Source: Chloracidobacterium sp.
GTDB taxonomy: Bacteria; Acidobacteriota; Blastocatellia; Pyrinomonadales; Pyrinomonadaceae
Length of the DNA stretch: 64,000 bases
Reading direction: 5' to 3'
NCBI GenBank assembly: GCA_016706275.1
Contig: JADJJY010000001.1
Span: 1,178,001-1,242,000, forward strand
In this document: positions 18,145 through 27,154 of the stretch, in pieces
Numbering within the stretch: the stretch's first letter is position 1
How the letters are laid out: the number at the start of each line of letters is the position of its first letter
Program-made: the position numbers and the translations under genes
Notes under the pieces: model-generated
Database searches by the model: none
Seen by the model: the letters and a program-made list of their open reading frames with translations, nothing else
Told to the model about the DNA's origin: nothing

Positions 18145-18762
18145 TCAACCATTCAAACCACCCTCAGAATCAAACTGCTCTAAAATATCGCGGGCCTCGT
18201 CGGACTCAAATTCGTACGCTTTTTGTTCGAGCGTTGCAGCGGCGATCCCTGAATAAAGCGGGTCGTCGAGTAGCGGGACAATGTGTTGGAGCGGCATAAA
18301 CGCGAGGGTCTCGTAGGCGATGGCTCGTATTTGGGGCAGCTCGGTCTGGCGGACGATCTCGGCAATTTCACTTGCCGAGTAACGCTCGGCGAGACGGTCG
18401 GCGAGTTTGTCGAGGCGGTCGAAATTGTTTTCTTTGATCGCACGGGTCGCAAGCTGGATAAAGACCTCGGCAGATGCCGACTGCGACTCAAGCACATTAA
18501 CGCACACATCGGCGAGCTGATTTAGCTCGGTCAGTTTTGCGGAATCTTTGCGAATCTCGGGCGCCCGCGATTGCTCATCGAGAGCGGTGAGCAGACGGCT
18601 GACCTCCCAATCGGCGTGGGCATCATACGAAAACTTTGGAGTGGGATTGTTCGCCGGGGCCGTCTTGCTTGCTTGCATGGCACCGACGAGCATTTTTTTG
18701 GTGACGGGCCGTAAGCCATCCCAAACGCTTGCTACGGTTCCGCCAAATTCCTTGATCGTCAT
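18145..18762 (-). CDS. Hypothetical helical protein
   Basis: A 205-residue soluble protein that I do not recognise. Its second half is a run of amphipathic helices of HEAT/ARM-like rhythm (LNQLADVCVNVLESQ, ATRAIKENNFDRLDKLADRLAERY, IRAIAYETLAFMPLQ). It has no signal or transmembrane segments. It follows another small minus-strand gene by 37 bp and is probably co-transcribed with it. A scaffold or regulatory role is guesswork. Confidence 0.6.
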   Translation of the reverse strand: MTIKEFGGTVASVWDGLRPVTKKMLVGAMQASKTAPANNPTPKFSYDAHADWEVSRLLTALDEQSRAPEIRKDSAKLTELNQLADVCVNVLESQSASAEVFIQLATRAIKENNFDRLDKLADRLAERYSASEIAEIVRQTELPQIRAIAYETLAFMPLQHIVPLLDDPLYSGIAAATLEQKAYEFESDEARDILEQFDSEGGLNG

Positions 18763-18799
18763 GTCAATTCATTAAGTTTGCAATCGCGGGCGACGCTTG

Positions 18800-19126
18800 T
18801 CAAGCCGATTGTTTTTTGGCGACTGCATCACGAAGCCGCGTCTCAACAGCCCGTAACGTAGCCTCAAACTCCGCGTCAGTTTCGTCGAGATGTTCGAGCA
18901 GAGCGTAGGGTGCGATGCTCAAATGACGTATCTCCCAAGCGATCGGGCCGGTCTGCGGCGGACGCGAAAACCATGCAGCATCGATGTCGGAATCCGCAAC
19001 AGAAACTCCTGCAAATGTCTCGCCCACGTTGCTTTTCAACGCTGCCGTCAAAAGCACACGCCGCAACTCCCAACCGTACTTTTTGTAGGTGGTGAGGATC
19101 TCGTTAATCTCGTTTGCGTCGATCAT
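18800..19126 (-). CDS. Hypothetical small protein
   Basis: A 108-residue acidic protein starting at the ATG 19126 (MIDANEINEILTTYKK). It has no recognised domain. The segment VSVADSDIDAAWFSRPP followed by WEIRHLSIAPYALLEHLD is Trp/Pro-containing and looks globular. It is divergent from the alcohol dehydrogenase gene with a 41-bp gap. Longer in-frame extensions to 19516 run antisense through that gene and were discarded. Confidence 0.55.
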   Translation of the reverse strand: MIDANEINEILTTYKKYGWELRRVLLTAALKSNVGETFAGVSVADSDIDAAWFSRPPQTGPIAWEIRHLSIAPYALLEHLDETDAEFEATLRAVETRLRDAVAKKQSA

Positions 19127-19167
19127 AGATTTACTATCGCCAGCCGCTCTAATATTATCAAATCGTG

Positions 19168-20127
19168 ATGAAAGCTCTCCGGTTTGATGGAAACAATTTG
19201 ACGCTCGCGGATGTGCCGCTGCCGCAGTCGGCCGAAGAGGCACTCGTCCGCGTGACGACATCTGGCATTTGTAATACGGATCTCGAGATCGTGCGTGGTT
19301 ACGCGGGGTTTGAGGGGACGATCGGGCATGAATTTGTCGGAGTTGTCGAACAAGCAGATGACCGACCTGATCTGGTTGGCAAACGAGTGATCGGCGAGAT
19401 AAACGCCGGATGCGGGACTTGTGAAAAATGTGCGGCGGGCGACCCACGACATTGCCCGACTCGGACGGTTCTTGGGATCGTCGGCCGCGACGGTTGTCAC
19501 GCCGAATATCTTTCATTGCCGTCGCGAAACTTACTTGTCTTGCCTAACAACGTGTCGGACGAACAGGCGGTTTTCGCCGAGCCGCTGGCTGCTGCCTATG
19601 GCATTACGGAGCAAGTCGATATCACGCCTGAAACAAAGGTTGCCGTGATCGGCGACGGCAAACTTGGGTTACTGTGTGCGATGAGTCTTGCTTTGAGGTC
19701 GCAAAATGTGACGATCATCGGGAAGCATCCGTCAAAGATCTTGATCGCAGAAAATGCTGGCGTAAAGCCGCTTTTGCTGGCCGATGTTGAAGCAAAGATG
19801 TTTGGAGCTTTTGACGTCGTGGTCGAGGCGAGCGGTTCTGAGTCGGGTTTTGCAACCGCTCTCGATCTCGTACGGCCACGCGGCAAGATCGTCCTCAAAT
19901 CCACATTTCACGGTACTCCGGCGTGGGCGGCTTCGCGGGTCGTTGTCGATGAGATCACTATCGTAGGCTCACGTTGCGGGCGTTTTGCTCCGGCTCTCGA
20001 ACTGCTTACTAGCGGCAGTATCGACGTGACACCGCTAATATCTGACGAATTTAGCTTGATCGATGGTGTCGCTGCGATGGATCGTGCCGCTGAAAACGGT
20101 GTATTGAAAGTATTGTTGCGGCCATGA
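19168..20127 (+). CDS. Zinc-binding medium-chain alcohol dehydrogenase
   Basis: A 319-residue MDR enzyme. GIGHEF-type catalytic-zinc motif is seen in TIGHEFVGVV (about residue 53). The structural-zinc cysteines are in CGTCEKCAAGDPRHC (about 77-91). The cofactor-binding Rossmann loop is VAVIGDGKLGLLCA (about 153), replacing the usual GxGxxG by GDGKLG. It is shorter than typical (340-350), mainly at the C-terminus. Members oxidise sugar alcohols, threonine or other alcohols with NAD(P). The ATG at 19168 follows a GTG by one codon; either may be used. Confidence 0.85.
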   Translation: MKALRFDGNNLTLADVPLPQSAEEALVRVTTSGICNTDLEIVRGYAGFEGTIGHEFVGVVEQADDRPDLVGKRVIGEINAGCGTCEKCAAGDPRHCPTRTVLGIVGRDGCHAEYLSLPSRNLLVLPNNVSDEQAVFAEPLAAAYGITEQVDITPETKVAVIGDGKLGLLCAMSLALRSQNVTIIGKHPSKILIAENAGVKPLLLADVEAKMFGAFDVVVEASGSESGFATALDLVRPRGKIVLKSTFHGTPAWAASRVVVDEITIVGSRCGRFAPALELLTSGSIDVTPLISDEFSLIDGVAAMDRAAENGVLKVLLRP

Positions 20128-20131
20128 CTCT

Positions 20132-20206
20132 TTCTTTGCGGCGCCTTAGCGCCTTTGCGTTGGAAGATGTCCCGCAAAGACGCCAAGCCGCAAAAAACGC
20201 CAAGTT
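20132..20206. repeat. Intergenic inverted repeat (tttgcggcgcc type)
   Basis: An imperfect inverted pair: TCTTTGCGGCGCCTTAGCGC at the left and CGCAAAGACGCCAAGCCGCA at the right. It fills much of the 180-bp gap before the HtrA gene; the remainder holds the htrA leader with a GAGGAGAG-like ribosome site. Confidence 0.6.
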
Positions 20207-20307
20207 AAGAAAAGTCCACAAACCTCTTGTAGATTTCTGCATCAAAGAAAAAGCATTTTGATATAATTTCGGGAAACGGATCTTGCCGCTATTGAGGAGA
20301 GCCAGTT

Positions 20308-21810
20308 ATGTTCAAATACCCTTCTAATTTTAAGTTTCGCTACACGGCAGCAATTTTATTCGCCATTTTTAGTATTTCCGGAGCTTTGATTGCCCAGCCG
20401 GATAAGCTGCCGCGTTCGTTTGCAGAGATCGCCAAACGTGTCGAGCCGGCGGTCGTCAGCATCGACACAAAATCAGGCGTGACTCAACCGGTAGCCAAAA
20501 CGACGCCGCAGCCGGGTACGCCGGACGACATCATGGAGTTTCTGCGAAAGCAGATGCAACAGCGGCCTGTTTATGCAGTCGGGAGTGGTTTTATCGTTGA
20601 TAAGGCGGGTTACATTGTTACAAATTTGCACGTCGTCGATGACGCGACGCGGATAACGATCAAGCTCGACTCGGGTGAGGAATACACCGCAAAAGTTGTC
20701 GGCACGGACGAAGAAACGGACCTTGCTGTGCTAAAGATCGACGCCGGACGCGATCTGCCGTTCGTCAAATTTGCCGATTCGGATAAGGCCGAGGTTGGCG
20801 ATTGGGTGCTGGCGATGGGTTCGCCGTTTGGCCTTGCAAAAAGCGTGACGGCGGGGATTATCTCGCAGACTTTGCGAGAGACTCCGGGCGGCTCAGCGTT
20901 TCAAAAATTTATCCAGACTGACGCGGCGATCAATCGCGGCAATTCGGGCGGCCCGCTTGTAAATATTGACGGCGAGGTTGTCGGCGTTAATTCACAGATC
21001 GCGACCTCAACGGGCGATTACAACGGCGTTGGGTTTGCTCTGCCGGCACGTGAGGCATCGTATGTTTATGGCCAGATCGTTAAGAACGGCAAGGTTCGAC
21101 GCGGTTATTTGGGGGCTTACCTAGAATCCGTAAAGGCAGAATTTGCAAAGGTTTATGGCCTCAGCGATACAAAAGGTGCGATCGTCACCGACATTCGCGA
21201 CAAACAGAGCCCGGCGGCACTGGCGGGTCTGAAGATCGGCGATGTCATCACGACATTTAACGGACAGTCCGTTTTTTCTTCGCAGGATCTGATCGCCAAA
21301 GTCGCGATGACGCCGCCCGATCAGACCATCACGATCAACTATCTGCGTGAGAACGGCACTGCAATTGACGCGAAAACCGCCTCGACCAAACTTGCCGAGC
21401 GGCCGGTTTCTGAACGGTTAGGTGAGAACTCAGACCGTCGCAAACTGCCGATCGATGGTACGGCGGTCGATGCCAAACCATTTGGACTGACTCTGAGTGA
21501 ATTGACGCCAGCACTTGCCACAACTTACAAGCTCGACGGGCTGAAAGGGCTCGTTATCAAGGATGTAAATCCTGCGAGCTTTATCGCCGACGTGCGAAAT
21601 TCGAGCGGCAATGAAGCGCTCGGCGAGGGCGATCTGATCCAACGCATTAACCGCGTTACCGTGACAGATCTGAAAGAGTTTTCAGCAATTGTCGCCAAGC
21701 TAAAAGCGGGCGACCCCGTCGTTCTGCAAGTAATGTCGTACAACCCAGTGCTACGAGCGCCGCAGATGAAAGTCGTGCAGTTCACAGTAAAATTGTTGCA
21801 GAGTTCATAG
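20308..21810 (+). CDS. Do/DegP-like serine endoprotease (HtrA) with two PDZ domains
   Basis: A 500-residue periplasmic protease/chaperone. An N-terminal hydrophobic segment (YTAAILFAIFSISGALIAQ) acts as a signal. The catalytic triad is visible: His in NLHVVDDAT (about residue 111), Asp in EETDLAVLKID (about 141), Ser in RGNSGGPLVN (about 213). Two PDZ domains follow (about 260-355 with GAIVTDIRDKQSPAALAGLKIGD, and about 390-490). By family it degrades or refolds misfolded envelope proteins. It stands alone; ATG is preceded by GAGGAGAGCC. Confidence 0.92.
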   Translation: MFKYPSNFKFRYTAAILFAIFSISGALIAQPDKLPRSFAEIAKRVEPAVVSIDTKSGVTQPVAKTTPQPGTPDDIMEFLRKQMQQRPVYAVGSGFIVDKAGYIVTNLHVVDDATRITIKLDSGEEYTAKVVGTDEETDLAVLKIDAGRDLPFVKFADSDKAEVGDWVLAMGSPFGLAKSVTAGIISQTLRETPGGSAFQKFIQTDAAINRGNSGGPLVNIDGEVVGVNSQIATSTGDYNGVGFALPAREASYVYGQIVKNGKVRRGYLGAYLESVKAEFAKVYGLSDTKGAIVTDIRDKQSPAALAGLKIGDVITTFNGQSVFSSQDLIAKVAMTPPDQTITINYLRENGTAIDAKTASTKLAERPVSERLGENSDRRKLPIDGTAVDAKPFGLTLSELTPALATTYKLDGLKGLVIKDVNPASFIADVRNSSGNEALGEGDLIQRINRVTVTDLKEFSAIVAKLKAGDPVVLQVMSYNPVLRAPQMKVVQFTVKLLQSS

Positions 21811-21870
21811 AGTTTATTGAGTTTGTTGAGTATCCGTTTTGCTCAATGAACTCATTACTCTGTAAACTCT
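21809..21870. repeat. Intergenic inverted repeat after htrA
   Basis: AGAGTTTATTGAGTTTGTTG pairs imperfectly with the right arm ending ATTACTCTGTAAACTCT. No T-run adjoins it. The htrA stop codon overlaps its left edge. Confidence 0.6.
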
Positions 21871-21886
21871 AAAAATTGACAAAATT

Positions 21887-23401
21887 ATGGCAAACGCAAA
21901 CAAAACTTCGGTAAAGAAATATCACAATTACATCAACGGCGACTGGGTCAAATCGTCGTCGGGCGAGTGGTTTGACAACGTCAACCCGGCGGATACTACG
22001 GACATTGTCGGACGTTTTCCGGCTTCGAATGGCGATGACATCAACGCCGCCGTTGCGGCTGCCAAGGACGCGGCGACACGCTGGCGCCGGACGCCGGCAC
22101 CTAAACGGGCAGAGCTTTTGTTCACGCTTGGCGAGATCCTGCGTAAGAATAAGGACGAATTTACCCAGCAGATGACCCGCGAAATGGGTAAGGTGCTTAA
22201 AGAAGCGGGCGGCGATGTGCAAGAGGCGATCGACTGCACATATTACACCGCGGGCGAAGGGCGTCGGCTGCATGGGTTTACGACACCGGCCGAGATGCCT
22301 AATAAATTTGCGATGTGCGTCCGCCAGCCGGTTGGTATCTGCGGCCTGATCACGCCGTTCAATTTCCCGATGGCGATCCCTTCGTGGAAACTGATCCCGG
22401 CTCTCGTTTGCGGCAACACTGTGGTGCTAAAATCCGGCGAGGACGTGCCGCTTTCATCGCTCAATCTGATCAAGGCTTGCGAGCAAGCGGGCATTCCAAA
22501 GGGCGTCGTCAATCTCGTCAACGGTTTCTCCGAGCCCGGAGCGGCGCTTGTCGATCACAAAGACACGCGGCTGATCTCGTTCACCGGCTCAACCAACACA
22601 GGCCGCATCATCGCCGAGGCGTGTGCCCGCGATAACAAGATCGTCTCGCTTGAGATGGGCGGCAAGAACGCGATCATCGTGATGGACGACGCGGATGTCG
22701 ATAACGCGGTCGAAGGCAGTTTATGGGGTGCATTTGGTACGAGCGGACAACGCTGTACGGCTTCGTCACGGCTGATCGTTCACAAAAAGATATATAAAAA
22801 GTTTTGCGAAAAACTCGTAGAAAAGGTCAAACAACTCCGTGTCGGCAGTGGTTTGGATAAAAAAACAGAGGTCGGCCCGGTCATTAACGAACGAGCGATG
22901 GACAAGATCCTCGGTTATATCGAGATCGGGAAAAATCACGATAAGGCGACCTTGGCATGCGGCGGCAACCGTCTGACGAAAGGTGCGTTTGGACGTGGCT
23001 ATTTTATTGAACCGACTGTATTTACCAACGTCAGCCCGAAAATGCGTGTTGCCCGCGAAGAGATCTTTGGCCCGGTAACGTGCGTCATTCCGTTTTCGAC
23101 GCTCGACGAAGCGATCAACATTGTCAACGATGTCGCGTACGGGCTCTCGTCGGCGATCTACACGCAGGATGTTAACCAAGCTTTTTACGCGATGCAAGAG
23201 CTTTACACCGGTATTTGCTATGTAAATTCGGCGACGATCGGTGCTGAGGTCCATCTGCCGTTTGGCGGAACAAAGGGAACCGGCAACGGCCATCGCGAAG
23301 CAGGAACTCAGGTGCTCGACATCTTCACCGAGTGGAAATCGCTCTACATCGACTACAGCGGCAAACTGCAAAAAGCACAAATTGACGATGTGGAGATTTA
23401 G
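21887..23401 (+). CDS. NAD(P)-dependent aldehyde dehydrogenase
   Basis: A 504-residue ALDH-superfamily enzyme. Motifs are [14 protein letters not shown] (about residue 162), the cofactor loop [13 protein letters not shown] (about 232), catalytic Glu in [11 protein letters not shown] (about 257) and catalytic Cys in [12 protein letters not shown] (about 292), then EEIFGPV and [17 protein letters not shown] near the C-terminus. It oxidises an aldehyde to a carboxylate. The C-terminal motif resembles semialdehyde dehydrogenases of amino-acid or sugar-acid catabolism (ALDH7-like group), but the substrate is unassigned. The stop overlaps the end of a convergent VapB remnant by 3 bp. Confidence 0.88.
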   Translation: MANANKTSVKKYHNYINGDWVKSSSGEWFDNVNPADTTDIVGRFPASNGDDINAAVAAAKDAATRWRRTPAPKRAELLFTLGEILRKNKDEFTQQMTREMGKVLKEAGGDVQEAIDCTYYTAGEGRRLHGFTTPAEMPNKFAMCVRQPVGICGLITPFNFPMAIPSWKLIPALVCGNTVVLKSGEDVPLSSLNLIKACEQAGIPKGVVNLVNGFSEPGAALVDHKDTRLISFTGSTNTGRIIAEACARDNKIVSLEMGGKNAIIVMDDADVDNAVEGSLWGAFGTSGQRCTASSRLIVHKKIYKKFCEKLVEKVKQLRVGSGLDKKTEVGPVINERAMDKILGYIEIGKNHDKATLACGGNRLTKGAFGRGYFIEPTVFTNVSPKMRVAREEIFGPVTCVIPFSTLDEAINIVNDVAYGLSSAIYTQDVNQAFYAMQELYTGICYVNSATIGAEVHLPFGGTKGTGNGHREAGTQVLDIFTEWKSLYIDYSGKLQKAQIDDVEI

Positions 23402-23541
23402 TTCGGGGTTTGCTCAAGCACCGCTTTCTCGATCAATGCCTCCAACGCGGCATTGATCAAGGCATTTATGTCCTCAATCGCAGCCAATGCTCGAGCCTGT
23501 TCTAGTAGCGCATCGTCGATGTCAACGGTTATTCTCGTGAA
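23398..23541 (-). pseudogene. VapB-type antitoxin remnant without start codon
   Basis: Read on the minus strand, the frame encodes FTRITVDIDDALLEQARALA and then a helix ending [12 protein letters not shown], closely resembling the ribbon-helix-helix VapB antitoxins (RxTVDIDDxLLxxA). There is a stop codon directly before the first residue and no ATG, GTG or TTG at the expected place. No PIN toxin lies nearby. It is therefore a probable decayed or truncated antitoxin. Confidence 0.55.
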
Positions 23542-23561
23542 TTATAAACGGAAATATTTTT

Positions 23562-24197
23562 CTATTTGGTCGCTCTCAGTCTGAGCTTCGCTTCCGTTGA
23601 GAAAAAAACCGGGTCGCTCCATAAACCGGTGAAGTTCACTTTCAGTTCCTTCGTTTTCTTTGCAGCCTTTTCAAAGAAGACGACACCATCTTTGAATGTG
23701 TGGGGTGGAATCTCGCCAGATTGAATACACATCTGCATCATTTTATGCATTGCCCCGCGCTCTGACGCCTGAGCCAGTGACGGCCCCATGAATGGCCCTG
23801 CTATAATGCCGCTCAGGATCACTCCCATGCCCGCGGTCGCATCAAAGAGACGCTGGATTGCGACACTTGCTTCGAGTCCGGAAAGAGCGCGGCCTTCGTC
23901 GTCCGTGGCTCCAAACTTGGTAGTGTCAAAGGTGAGTGGCTTGTCCGTTTTGTTCTCAACTTTTATAAACAACGCCCATATGTCCCTTGGCTTGAATTTA
24001 TCGGAATGCCGAAGGGTGATCTTAAGGTCTGAGTTTTCAGCAACAAGAACGAGATAACCCTTGTCCTTAGGATCCGGTTCATTACCTGTTCCCCCCTTAA
24101 TTGGGAAAAGGGCTTGCGCCCAAGCTTGACCCGAGACGAGGGTGACTATGACCAGAACGAACATGGCTGTGCTTATCACACACTTGAAATTAAACAT
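23562..24197 (-). CDS. Hypothetical secreted protein
   Basis: A 211-residue protein with a signal peptide (STAMFVLVIVTLVSGQAWAQ). The ATG at 24197 (MFNFKC) is preferred over one 33 bases upstream. The body has beta-rich segments (GYLVLVAENSDLKITLRHSD, WALFIKVENKTDKPLTFDT) resembling an immunoglobulin-like fold, and one glycine-rich helix (GMGVILSGIIAGPFMGPSLA) that may insert in a membrane. No family recognised. It stands alone upstream of ald on the opposite strand. Confidence 0.6.
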   Translation of the reverse strand: MFNFKCVISTAMFVLVIVTLVSGQAWAQALFPIKGGTGNEPDPKDKGYLVLVAENSDLKITLRHSDKFKPRDIWALFIKVENKTDKPLTFDTTKFGATDDEGRALSGLEASVAIQRLFDATAGMGVILSGIIAGPFMGPSLAQASERGAMHKMMQMCIQSGEIPPHTFKDGVVFFEKAAKKTKELKVNFTGLWSDPVFFSTEAKLRLRATK

Positions 24198-24409
24198 ATA
24201 AAACACTATGGAGCAATTTGTCGCTTTCACGGCATAATATCATTGATTCTAGAAAAAAAAACAAAAAGTACGGTGGCGATGAATATAGTTTTGCCGAGAT
24301 CAGAGCCGTTAAGGCGACGCTGTGACCTTTTATATTTGGCCGCAACAACGTAAAATTATGTAGATATAGGCTTTATTTATAGATTTTAAATATTTTGGAG
24401 AGATAGTTT

Positions 24410-25543
24410 ATGAAGATCGGTTTGCCGAAAGAAATTAAAGATAACGAATACCGCGTCGGGCTGACGCCGGCGGGTGTTCAGGCGTTGACTGGGGCGGGGC
24501 ACACGGTTTATGTGCAAAAGACGGCGGGCGAGGGCTCGGGGTTTAAAGACGAGCAATATGTAAAGGCCGGCGGCCAGTTGCTCGACACGGCGGATGAGGT
24601 CTGGCAGGCGGGCGATATGATCGTCAAGGTCAAAGAGCCGGTCGCACCTGAGTATCCGCGAATGCGTGAAAATCAACTGCTTTTCACCTATCTTCACCTC
24701 GCACCTGAGCTAGAACTCACCAAGCAGATGATGGACCGCAAGGTCACGGGCGTCGCTTACGAAACCATTACCCAGGGCAAACGTCTGCCGCTGCTGATAC
24801 CGATGTCAGAGGTTGCAGGGCGTATGTCGGTTCAGGTCGGTGCGACGTACCTTGAGAAGATGAACGGCGGCCGCGGCATATTGCTCGGCGGCGTTCCCGG
24901 AGTTCCCGCGGCAAATGTCGTCATCATCGGCGGCGGTATTGTCGGAACCGAAGCCGCGAAAATGGCTGTCGGTTTGGGGGCAAAAGTCACTATCATCGAC
25001 CGCGATCTCGATCGTCTGCGTCAGCTTGACGATATTTTCTTGTCGAAAGTTCAGACGCTTGCTTCGTCGCGTTACCAGATCGAAGAGGCAATTTCGCACG
25101 CCGATCTAGTTATCGGTGCCGTTCTTGTCGTCGGTGCTGCGGCTCCAAAACTGGTCACCCGCGATATGCTGCACCTGATCCCGCAGGGAGCTGTTTTGGT
25201 TGACGTTGCCGTCGATCAGGGTGGATGCTTTGAGACGACCCACGCGACAACGCACTCGAACCCGACCTATTACGAAGAAGGCGTGCTGCATTATTGCGTA
25301 GCCAACATGCCGGGTGCGGTGCCGAGAACATCGACATTTGCTTTGACAAACGCGACTTTGCCGTATGCGCTTGACCTTGCGAATAAGGGATTTGAGCAGG
25401 CGATCAAAGACGACGCGGGTTTGCAGGAAGGCGTAAATACCTACGCCGGAAAGCTGACGTACGAGGCGGTCGCGACTTCGCAGGGGCTGGAATACACGCC
25501 GCTCGATTCGCTGATCGATCTGAAAGCGGCATCAGCGGGATAG
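24410..25543 (+). CDS. ald: Alanine dehydrogenase
   Basis: A 377-residue enzyme catalysing NAD-dependent oxidative deamination of L-alanine to pyruvate and ammonia. Diagnostic motifs are [20 protein letters not shown] at the N-terminus (substrate Arg), [13 protein letters not shown] (catalytic Lys), [13 protein letters not shown] (catalytic His, about residue 96), and the NAD loop [17 protein letters not shown] (about 170). [20 protein letters not shown] is also typical. Length is standard. It is preceded by GGAGAGATA and an AT-rich 179-bp divergent region without a recognised operator. Confidence 0.95.
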   Translation: MKIGLPKEIKDNEYRVGLTPAGVQALTGAGHTVYVQKTAGEGSGFKDEQYVKAGGQLLDTADEVWQAGDMIVKVKEPVAPEYPRMRENQLLFTYLHLAPELELTKQMMDRKVTGVAYETITQGKRLPLLIPMSEVAGRMSVQVGATYLEKMNGGRGILLGGVPGVPAANVVIIGGGIVGTEAAKMAVGLGAKVTIIDRDLDRLRQLDDIFLSKVQTLASSRYQIEEAISHADLVIGAVLVVGAAAPKLVTRDMLHLIPQGAVLVDVAVDQGGCFETTHATTHSNPTYYEEGVLHYCVANMPGAVPRTSTFALTNATLPYALDLANKGFEQAIKDDAGLQEGVNTYAGKLTYEAVATSQGLEYTPLDSLIDLKAASAG

Positions 25544-25550
25544 GCGGGAC

Positions 25551-25622
25551 AACCGCGAAAAACACGATAAGACGCGAAAGTTGTATAATTTACTTTTGCG
25601 TCTTTTCGCATTTTTCGCGGTT
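25551..25622. repeat. Intergenic inverted repeat (aaccgcgaaaaa type)
   Basis: AACCGCGAAAAACACGATAA and GACGCGAAAG pair with CTTTTGCGTCTTTTCGCATT and TTTCGCGGTT around a TATAATTTA loop. The element occupies nearly the whole 88-bp gap between ald and the DUF512 gene. Confidence 0.7.
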
Positions 25623-25631
25623 AATAAATAG

Positions 25632-27089
25632 ATGTACGAGTTTGCAGTCACACCAGCAGTTACGCAGCTTCGCCGTCCGGGCGTGATCATTACTGAGGTC
25701 ACAACCGGGAGCGTTGGCGATGAGCTGGAGTTGTGTCCCGCCGACCGGATCGTCAAGGTCAACGGGCGAACGGTGCGTGACTATCTCGATTTTCGCTTTC
25801 AGACGGCGGGCGAGACCGAGCTGACATTTCATGTAAAAAAGCCCGACGGACAGACGATCGAGATCGAGTTTGACCGAGACGAGGATGAGGATCTCGGGCT
25901 GATGTTTGAGCAGATCATTCCGCGTCAATGCGCCAACGAATGCCTGTTTTGCTTTTGCAAGGGAAATCCTGAGGACGCTCGGCCGTCCCTGTTTGTCCGT
26001 GACGAGGACATACGACTCTCATTTCTCTATGGCAATTACACAACGCTCTCGTCCATTACCGAAGACGAGATGAAACGCATCATCGAGCAGCGTTTGTCGC
26101 CGCAATACGTTTCGGTGCACGCGACCGATCTCAAAACAAGGGCTTATTTGCTGGGGGTTGATGAATCACGGGCTGATATTTCGGATAAATTAGATCGATT
26201 GCTCGCGGCGAATATCGAGCTGCATGCTCAGGTTGTTTTGTGCCCAGAGATCAATGACGGAGCAATACTCGAAAAGACTCTGCGTGACCTTGCGGCTCAT
26301 TATCCAAAAGTCGTTTCGACTGCCGTCGTGCCAGTAGCCCTCACACGGTACAATACCGACGAACGGCTGACACGCGTCACGTCGGAGTTTTGCCGCCGCA
26401 CGATTAAAGAGGTTGAAAAGCTGCAAAAAGAGTTTCGAAAAACGCTCGGCGTGACGTTTGCATTTCTAGGTGACGAGATCTATATCAAGGCCGGTGCCGA
26501 GATACCTTCGCGTCGGCATTACGGCAACTACCCGCAGATCGAGGATGGCGTCGGTATGGTGCGGTCGTTTACGAATGCGTTCGAGAAAATATTGTCAGTA
26601 CCACCTGCGGTAGCGGGTGGTTCAAGTCAGCGTGTGAGGACGTCAGATCAACGGACACATTTGGCAGCGATGGTGCCAACAGCGGTAGTGGATGATAATC
26701 GACAACCACCCGCTACCGCAGGTGGTTCTGACCTATTCGGGACCCTTCTGACCGGCGAGATGTTTGCCCCCATCTTGCGTGAACAGATCGACCGATATAA
26801 TGTACAAACCGGTTCGCGGTTGACGGTCATGGCCGTGCCAAATACTTATTTTGGCGGTGATGTGTCGGTTGCGGGGCTTTTGACCGGGCAAGATCTGGTG
26901 GCGATGAAAGATAAGATCGTCGGAGATTTTGTTACGATACCGACGATCACGATCAAATCCGACGAGCCGATCTTTCTAGATGGTATGACTTACGATGACC
27001 TCAAACGGCAGTTTCCTGTGCCGGTCTATGATGTTGATACTAATGGGCTGATCGAGATGCTTTCCAAAGTCGGAACCGCCCTTCGCTAG
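25632..27089 (+). CDS. DUF512 / PDZ-radical-SAM family protein, carrying an in-frame repeat insertion
   Basis: A 485-residue protein. It opens with a PDZ-like domain (VIITEVTTGSVGDELELCPADRIVKVNG). A cysteine cluster CANECLFCFCKGNP (about residue 98) follows the C-x3-C-x2-C pattern of radical-SAM iron-sulfur binding. DUF512 forms the C-terminal half. The family is widely conserved but of uncertain function. Residues about 321-367 (SVPPAVAGGSSQRV ... QPPATAGGSDLFG) are encoded by a complete REP-like inverted pair at 26594-26732 without breaking the frame. The last codons and stop lie inside a hairpin at 27072-27101. Confidence 0.85.
   Translation: MYEFAVTPAVTQLRRPGVIITEVTTGSVGDELELCPADRIVKVNGRTVRDYLDFRFQTAGETELTFHVKKPDGQTIEIEFDRDEDEDLGLMFEQIIPRQCANECLFCFCKGNPEDARPSLFVRDEDIRLSFLYGNYTTLSSITEDEMKRIIEQRLSPQYVSVHATDLKTRAYLLGVDESRADISDKLDRLLAANIELHAQVVLCPEINDGAILEKTLRDLAAHYPKVVSTAVVPVALTRYNTDERLTRVTSEFCRRTIKEVEKLQKEFRKTLGVTFAFLGDEIYIKAGAEIPSRRHYGNYPQIEDGVGMVRSFTNAFEKILSVPPAVAGGSSQRVRTSDQRTHLAAMVPTAVVDDNRQPPATAGGSDLFGTLLTGEMFAPILREQIDRYNVQTGSRLTVMAVPNTYFGGDVSVAGLLTGQDLVAMKDKIVGDFVTIPTITIKSDEPIFLDGMTYDDLKRQFPVPVYDVDTNGLIEMLSKVGTALR
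26594..26732. repeat. REP-like inverted pair inside a coding gene
   Basis: The left arm GTCAGTACCACCTGCGGTAG plus CGGGTGGTT and the right arm AACCACCCGCTACCGCAGGT plus GGTTCTGAC are near-perfect reverse complements separated by 81 bp. The 139-bp element preserves the reading frame. A single arm recurs at 27126-27154. Confidence 0.85.
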
Positions 27090-27101
27090 GGGGCGGGTTC
27101 C
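27072..27101. repeat. Hairpin spanning the stop codon of the DUF512 gene
   Basis: GGAACCGCCC pairs with GGGCGGGTTCC across the loop ttcgctagg, which contains the TAG stop. No T-run follows closely (CTCGTTCTG), so it may be a REP-related arm rather than a terminator. Confidence 0.55.
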
Positions 27102-27125
27102 TCGTTCTGTATTACCTCAAAAAGA

Positions 27126-27154
27126 AACCACCCGCTAACGCAGGTGGTTCTGAC
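27126..27154. repeat. Single REP-like arm next to the tonB-like gene
   Basis: AACCACCCGCTAACGCAGGT plus GGTTCTGAC matches the right arm of the 26.6-kb element with one substitution. Its last base is the first base of the convergent gene's stop codon on the minus strand. Confidence 0.7.
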
